Origin: Sipunculus nudus
Lineage: Eukaryota > Annelida > Sipuncula > Golfingiida > Sipunculidae
DNA: 64,000 nucleotides
Assembly (NCBI GenBank): GCA_026874595.1
Contig: CM049322.1
Coordinates: 8,112,900 to 8,176,899 of the forward strand
Direction of reading: 5' to 3'
In this document: piece after piece, positions 22,355-35,066 of the stretch
Layout of the letters: each line of letters begins with the position of its first letter
How positions within the stretch are numbered: position 1 is the first letter of the stretch
Notes under the pieces: model-generated
Seen by the model: the letters and a program-made list of their open reading frames with translations, nothing else
Database searches by the model: none
Told to the model about the DNA's origin: nothing
Made by a program: the position numbers and the translations under genes

Positions 22355-22552
22355 TTGTTTTATATAAAAGGTGAAGATGACGCTGATGCTGACTTTCTGG
22401 CCGTTTTCGGCTGCTCGTCAGCTTTGACTTTGGCGTGTATTTGTGAGAACGGGTGGACGTGTCTTAACGCGAGGAATCAAACAGGGATCAAGAGAGGCAT
22501 CCTCCAGTCAATGACCGGGCGACCAATCGGGATGATCACCTACACGTCCTAG
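22355..22552 (+). other. Exon-like open segment, possible terminal coding exon
   Basis: An acceptor-like TACATTACAG ends at 22354. The open frame to TAG at 22550-22552 encodes KGEDDADADFLAVFG, then CSSALTLACICENGW and ends GRPIGMITYTS. Base composition is higher in G and C than the surroundings and third positions look coding, but I recognise no family and no partner exons. It may be a remnant. Confidence 0.3.
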
Positions 22553-22570
22553 ACTTATAATTCTATGTCA

Positions 22571-22633
<63 letters not shown>
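22571..22633. repeat. (CT)n microsatellite
   Basis: Simple run; a (TAC)n run follows at 22771-22806. Confidence 0.95.
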
Positions 22634-22638
<5 letters not shown>

Positions 22639-22769
22639 TCGCACTGAACTATAGATTTTACTCATTTTATCTGACTGTGTGAGACCATAACCTTTGTCGT
22701 TGATAATTATACTAGTATAATATTACTACTACTGTAACTACTACTGTTACTGCTACTATCATTATTTTA

Positions 22770-22806
<37 letters not shown>

Positions 22807-23017
22807 TTTACTTCTACTTTTTTATTTATATAGAAATATTCAAACACATTGCAAGTTGACACACTGTCAATTAATTTACGCAGAAAGGCCGGTTTAATGT
22901 GAGGTTAGTTTTAAGATCTTTACATAAAAATGTTTGAGTGAAATCATGATTTATCATTTTGGTATAAAACAGTTTTATCAGGAATTTGTTGACCCCGCGA
23001 CACGACCGACTGATTAC

Positions 23018-23019
<2 letters not shown>

Positions 23020-23071
<52 letters not shown>
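23020..23071. repeat. (CT)n microsatellite
   Basis: Simple run. Confidence 0.95.
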
Positions 23072-23073
<2 letters not shown>

Positions 23074-23525
23074 TATAATGGAGTGTGAGGGAGAAGAGGT
23101 GAGAGAAGGGGTTACAATCAGCAGTAATTAATTTCAGCCTGTCAGTAGCTTTGAAAGTGAAGAAATTGAGCTATATCCACAGAAATATTTATATTTTCTT
23201 TTTTATATAATATATTACATAACCTAAAATAAAAAGAATGTGAATTATAAATTAAAACACGTATGTCTTATCCTTGAGGTGTAAAAAAACGAACCGTACC
23301 CCCTGGAAGACTTCGCTCTACTTTGTAGCCCTAAAATATATTTTAAGCGTACAATACAGGAACACACAGACAATACAGGGGTGGCCTATACTCAGCTACC
23401 TTGAGATGTTTGTATACATTTCCACAAAGCTATCTACCAATCAGAATTCTCTGCATATTTGTAAACTCTTTGCAGTGAACACCATATTTTGAATGCTATG
23501 AAAGTGTAATCCCGATTTTCATTCT

Positions 23526-23738
23526 TCAATCCTCTCCCATTTTTATAAACCTGGGAAGTTTAAATTTTGCTTTGTATAGCTGATTAAGTTCGACGAATAC
23601 GATGTAATGTGCATGAGACTGATCGATATCGTCGCCATCTGGTGGGTGAATCTGGTATAATTTTCCACCGGAGCACGTCTGGGTGTATTCTGGACACGTG
23701 GCTGTATTTATTTCCACTGTATAACATCTATAAAACAC
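23526..23738 (-). other. Exon-like open segment on the minus strand
   Basis: Reads CYTVEINTATCPEYTQTC, then GGKLYQIHPPDGDDIDQ and HAHYIVFVELNQ. Codon use and the acidic and cysteine content look more like protein than the AT-rich surroundings. A TTTTATAG acceptor precedes the cysteine and a weak CAG/GTTTAT donor follows. No family recognised. Confidence 0.3.
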
Positions 23739-24400
23739 CTGAGGTTTGGGTCTTTTTTAAAAAAATTCAAAATAAATTCTGATATAAACTTTTTTTTACC
23801 TGAGAATTTGTTGTTTCTTCAGTCAAACTGGACCAAGAAAAAGGGGGCTTGTGTATCTCATTTTTTAACCATCCTGGCCCGAATGCAGTGAAGCACAAAA
23901 TACCCCACCAAGCAGTCCCAAACAAGCATTTGGACAACTCCTCTTTGATTGGCCACCGATTTTTTAAAAAGTTGACCAATACTGTCAATTTCATTGGAAA
24001 TTATGCTTAACATACTTAAAAATCAAACAATGGGGTGTTTTTGATGCTCCACCACATGATGGCTAGAGCCAAGCAGAGAAAGCCAGACCATTAACTACTC
24101 TCCTACAGGTTCAGGGCTTGGTGACCCCAGGTAATGTAAACAAATAGGACCACGTGACCTTAAGATACACTTCATCGTGTACCAAATGCAGTACACCCCC
24201 ATTTATCTGCCATCAGTTTATCTGCCAAATTCATCGATTTAATACATTCCCTTTACCTTAACAGATGACAAATTTTCTTTATCTTTAATGAGCGCTAATG
24301 AGATCTTTGATATTTCTACGACGCTGTCACAACAGAGAGACATTTATAACTTAATTTAAACATGTAACACGCCGTTATAGTGTTCTCTTTTCCTTTTCAG

Positions 24401-24456
24401 ATGACGAGTTCCTGATGTTTAGCCAGAGCTCCTTTATGGGTTGTCAAGAACTGTAA
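24401..24456 (+). other. Exon-like short terminal segment
   Basis: Strong acceptor TTCCTTTTCAG ends at 24400. The frame reads DDEFLMFSQSSFMGCQEL and then stops. The DDEFLMFS...SS pattern loosely resembles DADFLAVFGCSS at 22355-22552, hinting at duplicated last exons. Confidence 0.25.
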
Positions 24457-24458
24457 AG

Positions 24459-24459
<1 letters not shown>

Positions 24460-24510
<51 letters not shown>
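24460..24510. repeat. (GT)n(AT)n microsatellite
   Basis: Compound dinucleotide run just after the exon-like segment at 24401-24456. Confidence 0.95.
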
Positions 24511-24512
<2 letters not shown>

Positions 24513-24519
24513 ACGGGGC

Positions 24520-26150
24520 CTATTTATAATCTAATGTCTATCTTCATGGGATACATCTTTGACCTGGTTAATGATGAGGACGCCTTATTCCTGGGAAGCG
24601 AGAGCTACGTTGCCTTGGTCTGAAGACCTTGGTGTCTTTATTTTTTCGATTTTTTATTTTGTTTCCTTTAAAATAAATACCTCATGCTATATGATAAACG
24701 GTATTTTTGTTTACAAAATTTGACAATGAATTGATAAATGAAAGACTCAGAGCCAGAGAGCCAGAACGAATTCATTATTAATGCAAGAACATTTTCTCGC
24801 ATTTGTCTGTTCTCACATTAATCCCGGACAAAGAATACCGCCACCTCGTGGCAACAAAACATACTAAAATATGCGTCCCTTATGTGTCTTTATGTGTGTG
24901 AATCAAATACATATATTTCTTTTTACTGTAAACATAATACCCAAGGATAACATTATTATTCCTCCTCCATGGAGGTTATGCTTTCACACGTGTTTGTTTG
25001 TTTGATTTTTAGCATCTGAGCAGGGTAAGATAACAATTATTAAATTTGTTTACCATAAAATTGTGTGGACAGTGCGACAAGCGAAAGACCACTGCATTTA
25101 TATGCGGGTGTGGGAAAGGAGAGACCCGGTTGGAACACCTTTTTAAATGCGAGGATTAAGAATCGCAAAGTGTCATGTCTGTTTTTCATTTTCCGTTGGT
25201 AAATACCTAATATAAAGTTTACTGAATTTTTATAATTAATCACGTTGTAAATCCAGAATTCACCTCCATCAGATCTTGTTTGTTTGAAGACTTCAAAGTA
25301 CTCCACTGCTTTTCATATATATGAGAATAGTTATTTAAAAAAGCGACAGTTATTAAAAAATGGTATGATTTCGTTTGCCATCTTTCACAATTGTAAAGAA
25401 TCCTTAATTTATTTATTATGTTATACAGGTTACCTACAAAATGTTTGGAGTGTTCTTTCACAAATTATCATCAAAATCCGTCAAATCCACTTCAAGTTGC
25501 TAACAGATAAATCAATCAACCAACGCCGATAAATACAGTATACAGTACAATGAACTTTGCAAATAAAAAGTCTCTATATGAATAATGAAAAATACAGACT
25601 TAAAGCAATATAACAAAATGATCTTTGCACTAATGTTTCTCTCATCTGAATTTTAAATTAATAAGACTTGGGTCTTATTAAAATATCCAATATAGATGGC
25701 CATGAGAAGGGAGCATAAACGCCAACCATAATAATCTTTTTATCTTCATCCTTAAATGAGGGGTCGGTCTTACATAAAATAACGGTACAAATACAAATAC
25801 TTAAAACGTATCCAATGACATTACAAATAAATATGAGTATTCTTTTCATGGCTATTATACTCTGAGGAATGGTCATTTGATATTATGAATATCCACGTTT
25901 ACGGTTTCATTATTTAGTCTACATCTTGCTTTCATATGGTTCCAGAAGGTCCGATCTCTCTCATTTTTAAAGCATGGCGTAATGTAAGGTGCTTATTTTC
26001 TTTCACATATCTATCTGACGTTGGTACATACATTTTTAATAGAAAACAAATGTTCACTTTAATGATGTTGCAGCTATTATTTAATTATCTTGTCAGTTAA
26101 AACGTTTCTTTTGTCGTTCTTGAGAATCGATCGTTTCACCAGCGGCTTGG
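24520..26150. other. Intergenic, nothing recognised
   Basis: AT-rich, no coding-like frame and no repeat matched inside the window. Confidence 0.4.
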
Positions 26151-26167
26151 ACAAATAAGTTTGAAAT

Positions 26168-26498
26168 AGTTACTGGCTGCTATGGCGCAGGGGTAGAGCA
26201 CAGGGCCCAAAGCCGGAAGATCCTGAGTTCGAATCTCAACCGAAGCGGTGGTCGGCCCCATCCGGGATGAGAAATCCTTCACTCACGAACCAGTACGCCT
26301 TTCGGGGGTTCCCCGATGGTATGACCAAGAAATTCCATGGTATGACCCAGCAATGGGAATGGTTAACACCAGGATAAAATAAGAGAAAGCGTGTGATACT
26401 GCCATGTCAGGTAGTCTGGAACCGGAATGGAAATCTGTACATAAACTTAGTTAAGTTAGCATTAAATGGAGAGCGTTAACTCCAACAAAACTTTTGAT
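26168..26498 (+). mobile_element. tRNA-derived SINE, about 331 bp, with a target-site duplication
   Basis: The 5' part has Pol III box A (TGGCGCAGGGGTAGAGC, 26183-26199) and box B (GAGTTCGAATCTC, 26225-26237) at the spacing of a tRNA, followed by a tRNA-unrelated body. It is flanked by AAATAAGTTTGAAAT (26153-26167) and AAATAAGTTCGAAAT (26499-26513), a 15-bp duplication with one mismatch. By family knowledge it moves with LINE machinery. Its body is not similar to the LINE at 42576-44171 by eye. Confidence 0.85.
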
Positions 26499-26513
26499 AA
26501 ATAAGTTCGAAAT

Positions 26514-27900
26514 TGGTTCACCTCAGAGCTTTCGGAGGAAGTTAAGAGCCCACAAGTCCACGCTTATGATAAAATTTGTTAAAGTTGTTACTTTTGAAGG
26601 CATAACAATCAGACCATGCATATTATATCTGAAAGATAATGTGATTTTTAAGTTAAAAAGATTACATTGTATTTTTACCAAAGATAAGGCGAGGTGAATA
26701 CAGTCTCGTTTATTAAATAAATATTTAATGATTGAAGCTCACAAGCAAGTGGTCACAATGTAAAGAGTCCGAACCGTTACAAGTGAATGACGGGAGTGAT
26801 AATATAAAAAAAATGTAACACCCATTACCAATGTGGGGAATTATCCAACATCGCCTTTAAAATTACAAAAAAGACATGAACGGGATGTTGACATGCGCAT
26901 TTCTTCCCAAGTTTTCAAGACCTTGGTAATGCAGCTATTTCGCAACGTTTAGAATATTTATTTCTCTGATACAAAATGATAACTTTAGTTTAAGCTGGGG
27001 GAGGGGGAGTTTTTGAGGCCCGTCAGCGTCCATGTATGGACGAACTGTGATTCTCGAATCCAAAAGCGACATCTTGTGTTGGATATGAAAACAAGCATTC
27101 GCTTCTTTCAGGTCAAGCAAACGTATTCCAAATCTAATTAATTTATAAGACATGGGCGCCAGCCAATTGCCAGTAAATCGGCCTGCTTGAGGAGAAAATG
27201 GCTGGCTAGTCGGCTGACACCGCTCAGTTCTTTGAACAATGATGATGGTTGAGTGGACAACGTTGTAGCTGTCAAGCGGACGGCTGGATAGTAAAGCAAA
27301 CCATATCACGGAGAAAATATCGTCTGAGTCAAATGCACTTGTATTTATTCACAACAATATAAAGTGAATTATGTGATATGAACTTACTTTGTTTAAAGCA
27401 TAACGGGCAGACGAAGGTTTCGAGTCAACTCTTTATATGTTGTAGGTCTCGAAGTGTTTGTATCCGTTGCGCAGCTGTTCTTGCGTGCTCATTTGCGCGG
27501 CGAATCAGCCAGCCAATATTTAACGAGCAGAAATCGGATTTTCGTGTGCCGAACGACGTGTCACGCTTTGACATGTGCTTTTGACATATGCTGTTTGCTC
27601 ATTCTCTGACCTAGGTGAGGTGAAGCGGCACGAATATTGTTTACATGTACATGTATATGCTGTCCATTAAGTGGTTGAAGCAGCCGGTCTCTGTATCTGT
27701 TCCGCATCGTCTTGATCTCGCGTTTTAACTGCAAGTTGCAAACAAATCAGACCCGCCTAAAGCGGAAGTTTAGTCTAAGCTCTTTGATTTTTTTTCTTAC
27801 ATTTATAATTCTCGGAATTTTATACGAGTGACACTTGTCTCATAATTATAATATGACGTATAGTTATAAGCTGAGAGTTGACATCGTTTTACGGTAATAT
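26514..27900. other. Intergenic, nothing recognised
   Basis: Includes a minus-strand open frame of 124 codons at 26935-27309 with no recognisable motif, and a moderately GC-rich patch at 27400-27750. Neither could be assigned. Confidence 0.3.
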
Positions 27901-27901
27901 A

Positions 27902-29013
27902 CACTCTAAGAAAAAAGGGTTCCAACTAGAACCCAAAAGGGTTCTTCAGAGTGGACTGAGTGGGCAACCTTAAAAGGTTCTTAGTGGAAGCCCATGTGTA
28001 GGGTTCTTTATAGTACCTTCAAAGCAGTTTTATTTAAGAAAACAGTCTAGGCTGTCCTAGTAAACGTCTATGATAAATAATTACGTCATATGTCCATACA
28101 TATTTTTATAGAGTGTTGATAGATATGCAAAAAAATATAAAATCATTTCTCAAAGAAGGTGGGTAACTGCAAGGATCAAAGCTGAATTCATATATATATA
28201 CTTGTATTCTTTAAATGTGATAAACCTTGGAGGCGAAATAAAAATACTTTTTTAAGAAAACACATTTCTATTTAGTTGTAAAGATCAGTCTGTGAAAAAA
28301 GAGCAATTACAAAAAGCATTAGCTAATATATGCACGTAAATGATGTAAATGACATTGCTATACAAAGTTCACGAACACCTCACACAGTTCCGAGTCGTTA
28401 TCTTACACTTAAATAAATTCCCTTGTTATCGTTCAGCGTAGAGCTTTCATACTTCATGCCAATGTTGTGTTTTACCTGCAACAATTTCAGTTTTTGTGGT
28501 ATAAACCAACAATGAAATTGAATATTTCGAACTGTCTCTCTCATCTGCACACATCAAATAAGAATCGAACATCCACGATGCGCAGACTGTTCTGTTTTTT
28601 GTGGGTTTGATATCCGGTGAACGTCAAGAATATATTTTCGATGAATTATTTGTGTGTATCTGTTTATCTCTTGTGAGTCCAGGTCTTCTTGTGTAGTAAT
28701 TTTGTAGAAATAATACTTGTCTGCATTACAAAATAAATCATATGAAGTCGCCGCAACATATAATCGATACACAACAGATGATGAAACAAGTCTTGTACGA
28801 TGTTTGTATGGGGATTACAACTGATACGCCTTGGTGAGCGATTTAAACGTATTCCAATCCATAGGCAAAGAATCCAAACACTGCGATGGTCGACGGTCGA
28901 ACTCATCTCTGATTCCGTGTCAATATATCCCTTAATTACGTGATGCGTACTAGGTTAGGAAGGGTATACGTGGAATCGATCTGTAAAATGTGATTACCAT
29001 TTTTCTTAGAGTG
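27902..29013. mobile_element. TA-flanked TIR element (Tc1/mariner-type ends), no transposase seen
   Basis: Left end CACTCTAAGAAAAAAGGGTTCC, right end the complement of CACTCTAAGAAAAATGG, each abutting TA (27900-27901 and 29014-29015). A TA duplication is typical of the Tc1/mariner/pogo group. The interior (1.1 kb) has no transposase-like frame, so this looks non-autonomous. The left end repeats AAAAGGGTTCTT and TTAAAAGGTTCTTAG motifs. Confidence 0.7.
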
Positions 29014-29103
29014 TACGTACATTAACACGGTTTTCTTATCATTTGTATTTAAAATTAAAATTGACGGGAATCAGTGAAAACAAAACTACATAGATACTTT
29101 TCC

Positions 29104-29204
<101 letters not shown>

Positions 29205-29749
29205 TAGAGTGTGTGGGTTCTTTTTCCCCTTTGTCATCGTACATTTAATTTTGCATGCATGTTAACCGAGCTGTATACAACATTTAAAAATATTGCACAT
29301 AGACCTCGATAACTTTAGGTTAGCATGAATGCCTGACTGGACTTGGGAAAAATCTGGATACTGCACGTTTTTTTCCTTAGGTCTGAGCAACCGTGGGAGA
29401 GAAACGCCCTTGAGCGTTGGAGGGAAATACTCGTTTTACCGGTCTGAAAAAAGGGTTCCGGGAACCTTGGTATAACTATCAAAACAATGACTTACAACTT
29501 CAAAAAAATTAAATTGATCATCTATTGTAACAATTGTTAAGGAATAAAAGTAGGTGTCATAGTGGGTACTTACATTTATTAAGTAATATCATATTAGTAA
29601 TAATAAACATAATAAACAATGAAATCAAATATTTGAAACTAAAATAACCTGAACTATCTACCAATGCTGCTTCGAGATCAAGTGTGGAAGCGAGTGTTCT
29701 TTTATCATTGGCTCATCAGTATTCCGCCTGAGGCTGAGCCGGTTTTTAA

Positions 29750-30957
29750 AAATCGGCGGCGGCTGGCGGCTTAAGAAATTAATCGGCGGCGGCTTGCTCA
29801 TAAAATAAACGGCAGTGGCTTGCTAATAAGATAAACGGAAGTGGCAGGCTGATAAAATAAACGGCGGTGGCTGGCTGATAAAATAAACGGCGGCGGCTTG
29901 TTGATAAAATAAACGGGGGCGCTTGCTGATAAAAGATAAACTGCGACGGCTTGCTGATAAAATAAACGGCGGTGGCATGCTGATAAAATAAACGGGGACG
30001 GCTTGCTGATAAAATTTATTGGGGGCGGCTTGCTGATATGATAAACGGCGGCTGCTTGCTGATAAAATAAACGGCTAGGGCTGGCTGATAAAATAAACGG
30101 CGGCGGCTTGCTGATAAAATTAACGGGGACGGCTTGCTGATATAATAACAGCGACGGCTTGGTGATAAAATAAACGACGGCGGCATGCTGATAAAATAAA
30201 CGGGGACGACTTACTGATGTGATAAACGGCGACAGCTTACTGATAAAATAAATTGCGCCGGCTTACTGATAAAATAAACGGCGCCGGCTAGCTGATAACA
30301 TACACGGCGGCTGCTTGCTAATGAAATAAACGGCTCGGGCTGGCTGATAAAATACACGGCGACGGCTTGTTGATAAAATAAACGGCGGCGGTTTGCTGTT
30401 AAAATTAACGGGGGCGGCTTGCTGATATGATAAACGGCGGCTGCTTGCTGATAAAATAAACGGCTAGGGCTGGCTGATAAAATAAACGGCGGCGGCTTGC
30501 TGATAAAATTAACGGGGACGGCTTGCTGATATAATAAACGGCGACGGCTTGGTGATAAAATAAACGACGGCGGCATGCTGATAAAAAAACGGGGACGGCT
30601 TGCTGATATGATAAACGGCGACGGCTTACTGATAAAATAAATGGCGCCGGCTTACTGATATAATAAACGGCGCCGGCTAGCTGATAAAATACACGGCGGC
30701 TGCTTGCTGATGAAATAAACGGCTCGGGCTGGCTGATAAAATACACGGCGACGGCTTGTTGATAAAATAAACGGCGGCGGTTTGCTGTTAAAATTAACGG
30801 GGGCGGCTTGCTGATATGATAAACGGCGACGGCTTCCTGATAAAATAAACGGCGGCGGCATGATGATAAAATAAACGGGGACGGCTTGCTGATATGATAA
30901 ACGGCGACAGCTTGCTGATAAAGTAAATGGCGCCGGCTTGCTGATAAAATAGTTGAC
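29750..30957 (-). repeat. 26-bp minisatellite, about 46 units, with a ~389-bp higher-order period
   Basis: Unit GATAAAATAAACGGCGGCGG plus CTTGCT, with variants (CTAGGG, CTCGGG, CGCCGG, GGGGAC). Rare variants recur at a fixed distance: the CTAGGG unit at 30075 and 30464, and the CTAGCTG unit at 30288 and 30677, both 389 bp apart (15 units less one base). The array therefore grew by duplicating blocks of 15 units. Long minus-strand frames (up to 187 codons) are produced because three units are 78 bp. Confidence 0.95.
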
Positions 30958-31019
30958 AGCGCCTCCATGGCGCAATTCAGTGGCGGCTTCCAGGTCTGTA
31001 TATCATCCTACAGCACAAT

Positions 31020-31581
31020 TGTCTATGCAAGAAAAATATTAATATATATTTTACATAAACTGAATACTATTCCTTGAAGAAAAACAATTTTTTCTGTTAT
31101 TTTTTTCACAAAAAAACATGAGGTTGTGTGATTTTTTAAAAATAATTGGCACTGTCCATTAGCACTATCAACACGGCAGTGACGTTAAACACTGTGAAAA
31201 CTCCTTTGACTGAAAATTCTAGATCTAATAAAAAAATTAGTATCTTTGCCTCTGTCAGCTTTAAATTTTCAGAAAAGAATAAGAACAGTAAGTATTGCTA
31301 GATTTAAGCAATTTCTAAATTTTACCTATGACGTCACACTTTGCCCCAGTGTCTCTTCTTGATGCAAGACACCGTGCACATAACACCACCACGTGCTAAT
31401 AGGTTTGCCTAACCTTCCTTCTGCTGTCACCTTCAGTTATATTTATAAATTTGAGAAGGTGAAGGTCAGCCAAGCTGACATTGAGACCTGCCGCAGGCTT
31501 AGGATTCTTGAAGTGGAGTGTCCAGTGGCATTGTCTATTTCTGCTGGCTGGAGGTCCTGAACAAACACGAGAGTTTAATGG

Positions 31582-31644
<63 letters not shown>

Positions 31645-34600
31645 GGTCATCTTTAGTTTATGTGTGTTTTACTGAGATGTAGGGATATTTTTGGTATATC
31701 TGTGTGTATGGGTTTGCGTGTATGTGTGTATATGTATTTGAATATTTAGTTTATTCTCGAAACAGATAAACATTGCTTACAATCATATATTTCAGTTATA
31801 TAAAACCAAAAAGCGGGTACTGGCAATGAGTAAGATCACGCTCCGGTCGGGTTGTCCTCTCCACAGTTTCTCAGGATGAACGCATGGGGGCACTCCAGTA
31901 TCGGGCACAAGACCCCATGTTGTACCTTTATTATTTATATATTATCTCCGGTTGAGGGGAATGTTATTCTCTATTGATTAAAAAAATGAAAAAAAGTGTA
32001 CTTTATGAGTTTATGTACCCGATCATGGCGGCATCAGTCTACTTTGTCGTGTTATTTTTTATTCTTCCAAGCCAATTCGTTGCCTCCGCTAGGAGATACG
32101 TCCGCCCCGTTCATTCGTGTGTTGGTTTGCTTTTTCTCATATTAATCACGCCATCGTGAACGGAATCACGTAAAAATTAAGGTCAGTCCCGGAATGGGCA
32201 AAGGGAGATTCGATTAGATTGTAGACCTGGCACATGATGCCATGATGTCTAGTTTCGTGTACTTTTATTCTATGTTCCTGGCGTAGCATACAATCAAAGT
32301 AGCTCCGGCCGATGTTATACAAGTACATTTCTGGTGTCCAATGATAGTAAACATATAGTCCTGCAGGTGAAGTGCTTGTGGTTAGTACCTTGACCGGGGT
32401 ATCAGAGAGTGGTTTGTATGGGACGCAAACCATTACCGTTGGACACTAGTTCAAATGTCTGTTAGACTTCGCATTAGACCACCAAGGTCTGACTGTGAGG
32501 TTTCAACCTTTTTGTTCTTTATTAGGAAGTTTTTATGGTTTTTGTTTTCTTTTTCACATCTGAGCACGGGTTTGCTTGTTTATTGTATAACTCAGTGATG
32601 CAGTCAAGTCCTCACCCTCCTGGTCCGAGTTCAGGCCATTCGAGTCTAATTCAGAGTCCTTGAGGTTCGAGTCCAAGTTCACCTTCTTTGAGCCCGATTC
32701 ATTTGGAACCTGGGTCAAAGTCCGAGTCCGAGCCAAATACAAACATCCTTGAAATCCAATTTAAGTAGAAATATCAGATCATCATGAACATTTCAAAGTT
32801 AGTTCACACATACTTGTTCGATAATGGTTGATTTCATTTTTTGCTCACAATGGTAAGCAAATTTTGTATATAAAGTGCTGTTATTTTGCAATATTTTGTT
32901 ACTAGTGCTCACATGATAAACAAGATAAACATTTTAGAGAAACATTAATGTAACTAAAACATGGACTGAAATCATAAATAGTCTGTGCTTCAACAAATAA
33001 AATTGTCACAATTAATATTCACTAATATATAGAAACCCTCAGTTTGATAAAAAGTCGGGATAACATGAAGGCATATTTCTCTTTGTACGACTAACCATAT
33101 CTTCTCAATTACTTCATCATGTTAATTTTTAGTCCCCTTTTACGTGATTTACTTTACATTCTTTATGCAATCTACATTAATATTTTTATGTCATAGGATC
33201 TTCCACGGACACTTTATCCACGTACCACCTTTCTTTTTTCCTATCACATATCTAAAACAATAGCAAAATTACCGCAATCGGTAAATAAACGGATCTCCTA
33301 TGCAAATACTGGCTACACGATTATCTTAGTGAAAAATTCGCAATGTGAAAAACTAAATTAAGAAATAGACAAATTTGTCTACACTGATAACTGTTTCTTC
33401 ATGTGATATCCATAGTTTATTTTCTTATATGTATATATAGGGAGAAAGGGATGGGAGTGAACGGGAGATCAAGCAACCCTTTAAGAAGTAATGGAAGGAA
33501 AACAAACGAGAGAGAGATAACAAAAATAAATGCTCGACAGCTCGAAAAATCTTAATTATTTCGGTATGTGATAATATCAATAATTAATATTGAGCGATTA
33601 CAGTGTTTGGATAATGTAGAACAGGCAAAAGTAGCAGGAGGACAATGCAGTGTAATAATCTAAAATAATGCAAATATGCGAGTCTCGTTTCCTAAAAGAA
33701 AAAAATATAGAAAATAAATACACATAGTATAACATAATTAAAATCAAGGAATATGTTAAGGACATAATTGTAAGTTATTTTTATTTAATACATAAAATAC
33801 GAGCTTCTGTTCAAGTAGATTCACATGAAAGTTAATATAAGCGACAATTCACAGCCGCAACAAACCCGCGTTGTATGTGCAGACGCTTCCATCCAGACCA
33901 AGCCAATCTGCACCACGCCCATGTACCCTAAGCTTGCTCATTAGGACCGTAATCAATATAAATGCCTGTAATCCCGGCTACCCCAATGCTTGTATGGACG
34001 TTGGTAGCCAGAAAATAAGTCAGTAGCCGTCTGTAATAGCTACTAATGATAACCCACATGTTTAAACACTAAAACATGCTTTAAGATAAAAGTTCGTCAA
34101 GAACATGACCAACATCACGCTTCTGTATGACGACATGGGAATTCCAGTTTCCCAATAATATTGATAGCTAGCCTTCCAGCATACCTCACACGGCAGTCAG
34201 AGAACGCTAGGCCATATAACGTAAAAGTAAAGTTTATAAAATTTTGAGATTAATAGTATTATTTTCTATTTACTTTTCTAGTCCGAGGTCTAGTAGGTCT
34301 AACAAATACTTGGTTATTCCTAGGTGATATACGGTATAAAGTTGTTATTGTACATCTGTAGTGACATATGGTACAAACCTTTTACTGTACATCTTTTCTG
34401 GAAGGAAATATATGATCAAAGATACAATAAACGGTATGTAATGTGTTGCACGTTAAAACCAATATATATTAAGAGTTTCACATGTGTACCGTATGCTGTT
34501 TGGTTTTCCATAATATCTCTTTATTATTTGTTGTCCACCGTATATTGACCATTTAGATTATACAAAACCTCTTTAATTCCTAAAGGGACACAACACGTCA

Positions 34601-35060
34601 TTTAGTGTTTTCCTTAATTCAACCCAGTATTGAATATACGTTCAGAGAAATTATATACAGTGTATGTTTGTTGGTGGCTACCAGGAATGGATTTTTCTTT
34701 AGCCTGGCCTAACGCAAACGAACGCGCTCCAAGTAAGCGAGCTAGTTCCCGGCGTGTAAAAACCTCTTGTGTAAACTTATCAATAGGCAAGCAGTAAGCT
34801 CGTAAGCCCGAATGCTGACGTGGCGCTTACAGCAGGTCGCTTAATTGGTTGGTTGCAGGCTGAGAGACGACTCAGATTTAGAGAAATCTTGGAAGAAACG
34901 TAAGTTTCATTTAAGACTGTTTGGTTAGGTGTAAATTTGCATCAATGTTTATGAACGTTTGTGGCCATTCCAAGTATCATACATGTTTTCTGCCTGGTTT
35001 AAACCCTACTTGTTCAAGGATTTGATTAGCGTAGTCGTGCCGAGCCACGGTTTTCCTTGT
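31020..35060. other. Intergenic, nothing recognised
   Basis: Holds (TA)n at 31583-31640. A minus-strand frame at 32146-32433 (95 codons) and several shorter ones show no motif. 33840-34210 is more GC-balanced but not coding-like. Confidence 0.35.
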
Positions 35061-35066
35061 TTTATT

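Noticed and set aside
26174-26246. Functional tRNA gene
   Set aside because: Boxes A and B are present, but the acceptor stem does not close convincingly and the unit is fused to a SINE body within a target-site duplication.
29061-29073. Match TGACGGGAATCAG to the gene A 3' UTR (15342-15354)
   Set aside because: Only 13 bases match and no neighbouring similarity; chance is likely.
29750-30957. CRISPR array
   Set aside because: Units are contiguous 26-bp tandem repeats without unique spacers, in a eukaryotic context.
30211-30975. Long minus-strand frames (up to 187 codons)
   Set aside because: A product of the 26-bp array: three units equal 26 codons, so several frames stay open.
32146-32433. 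95-codon minus-strand frame as a gene
   Set aside because: No motif, no splice partners and no coding-like neighbours; length is compatible with chance.
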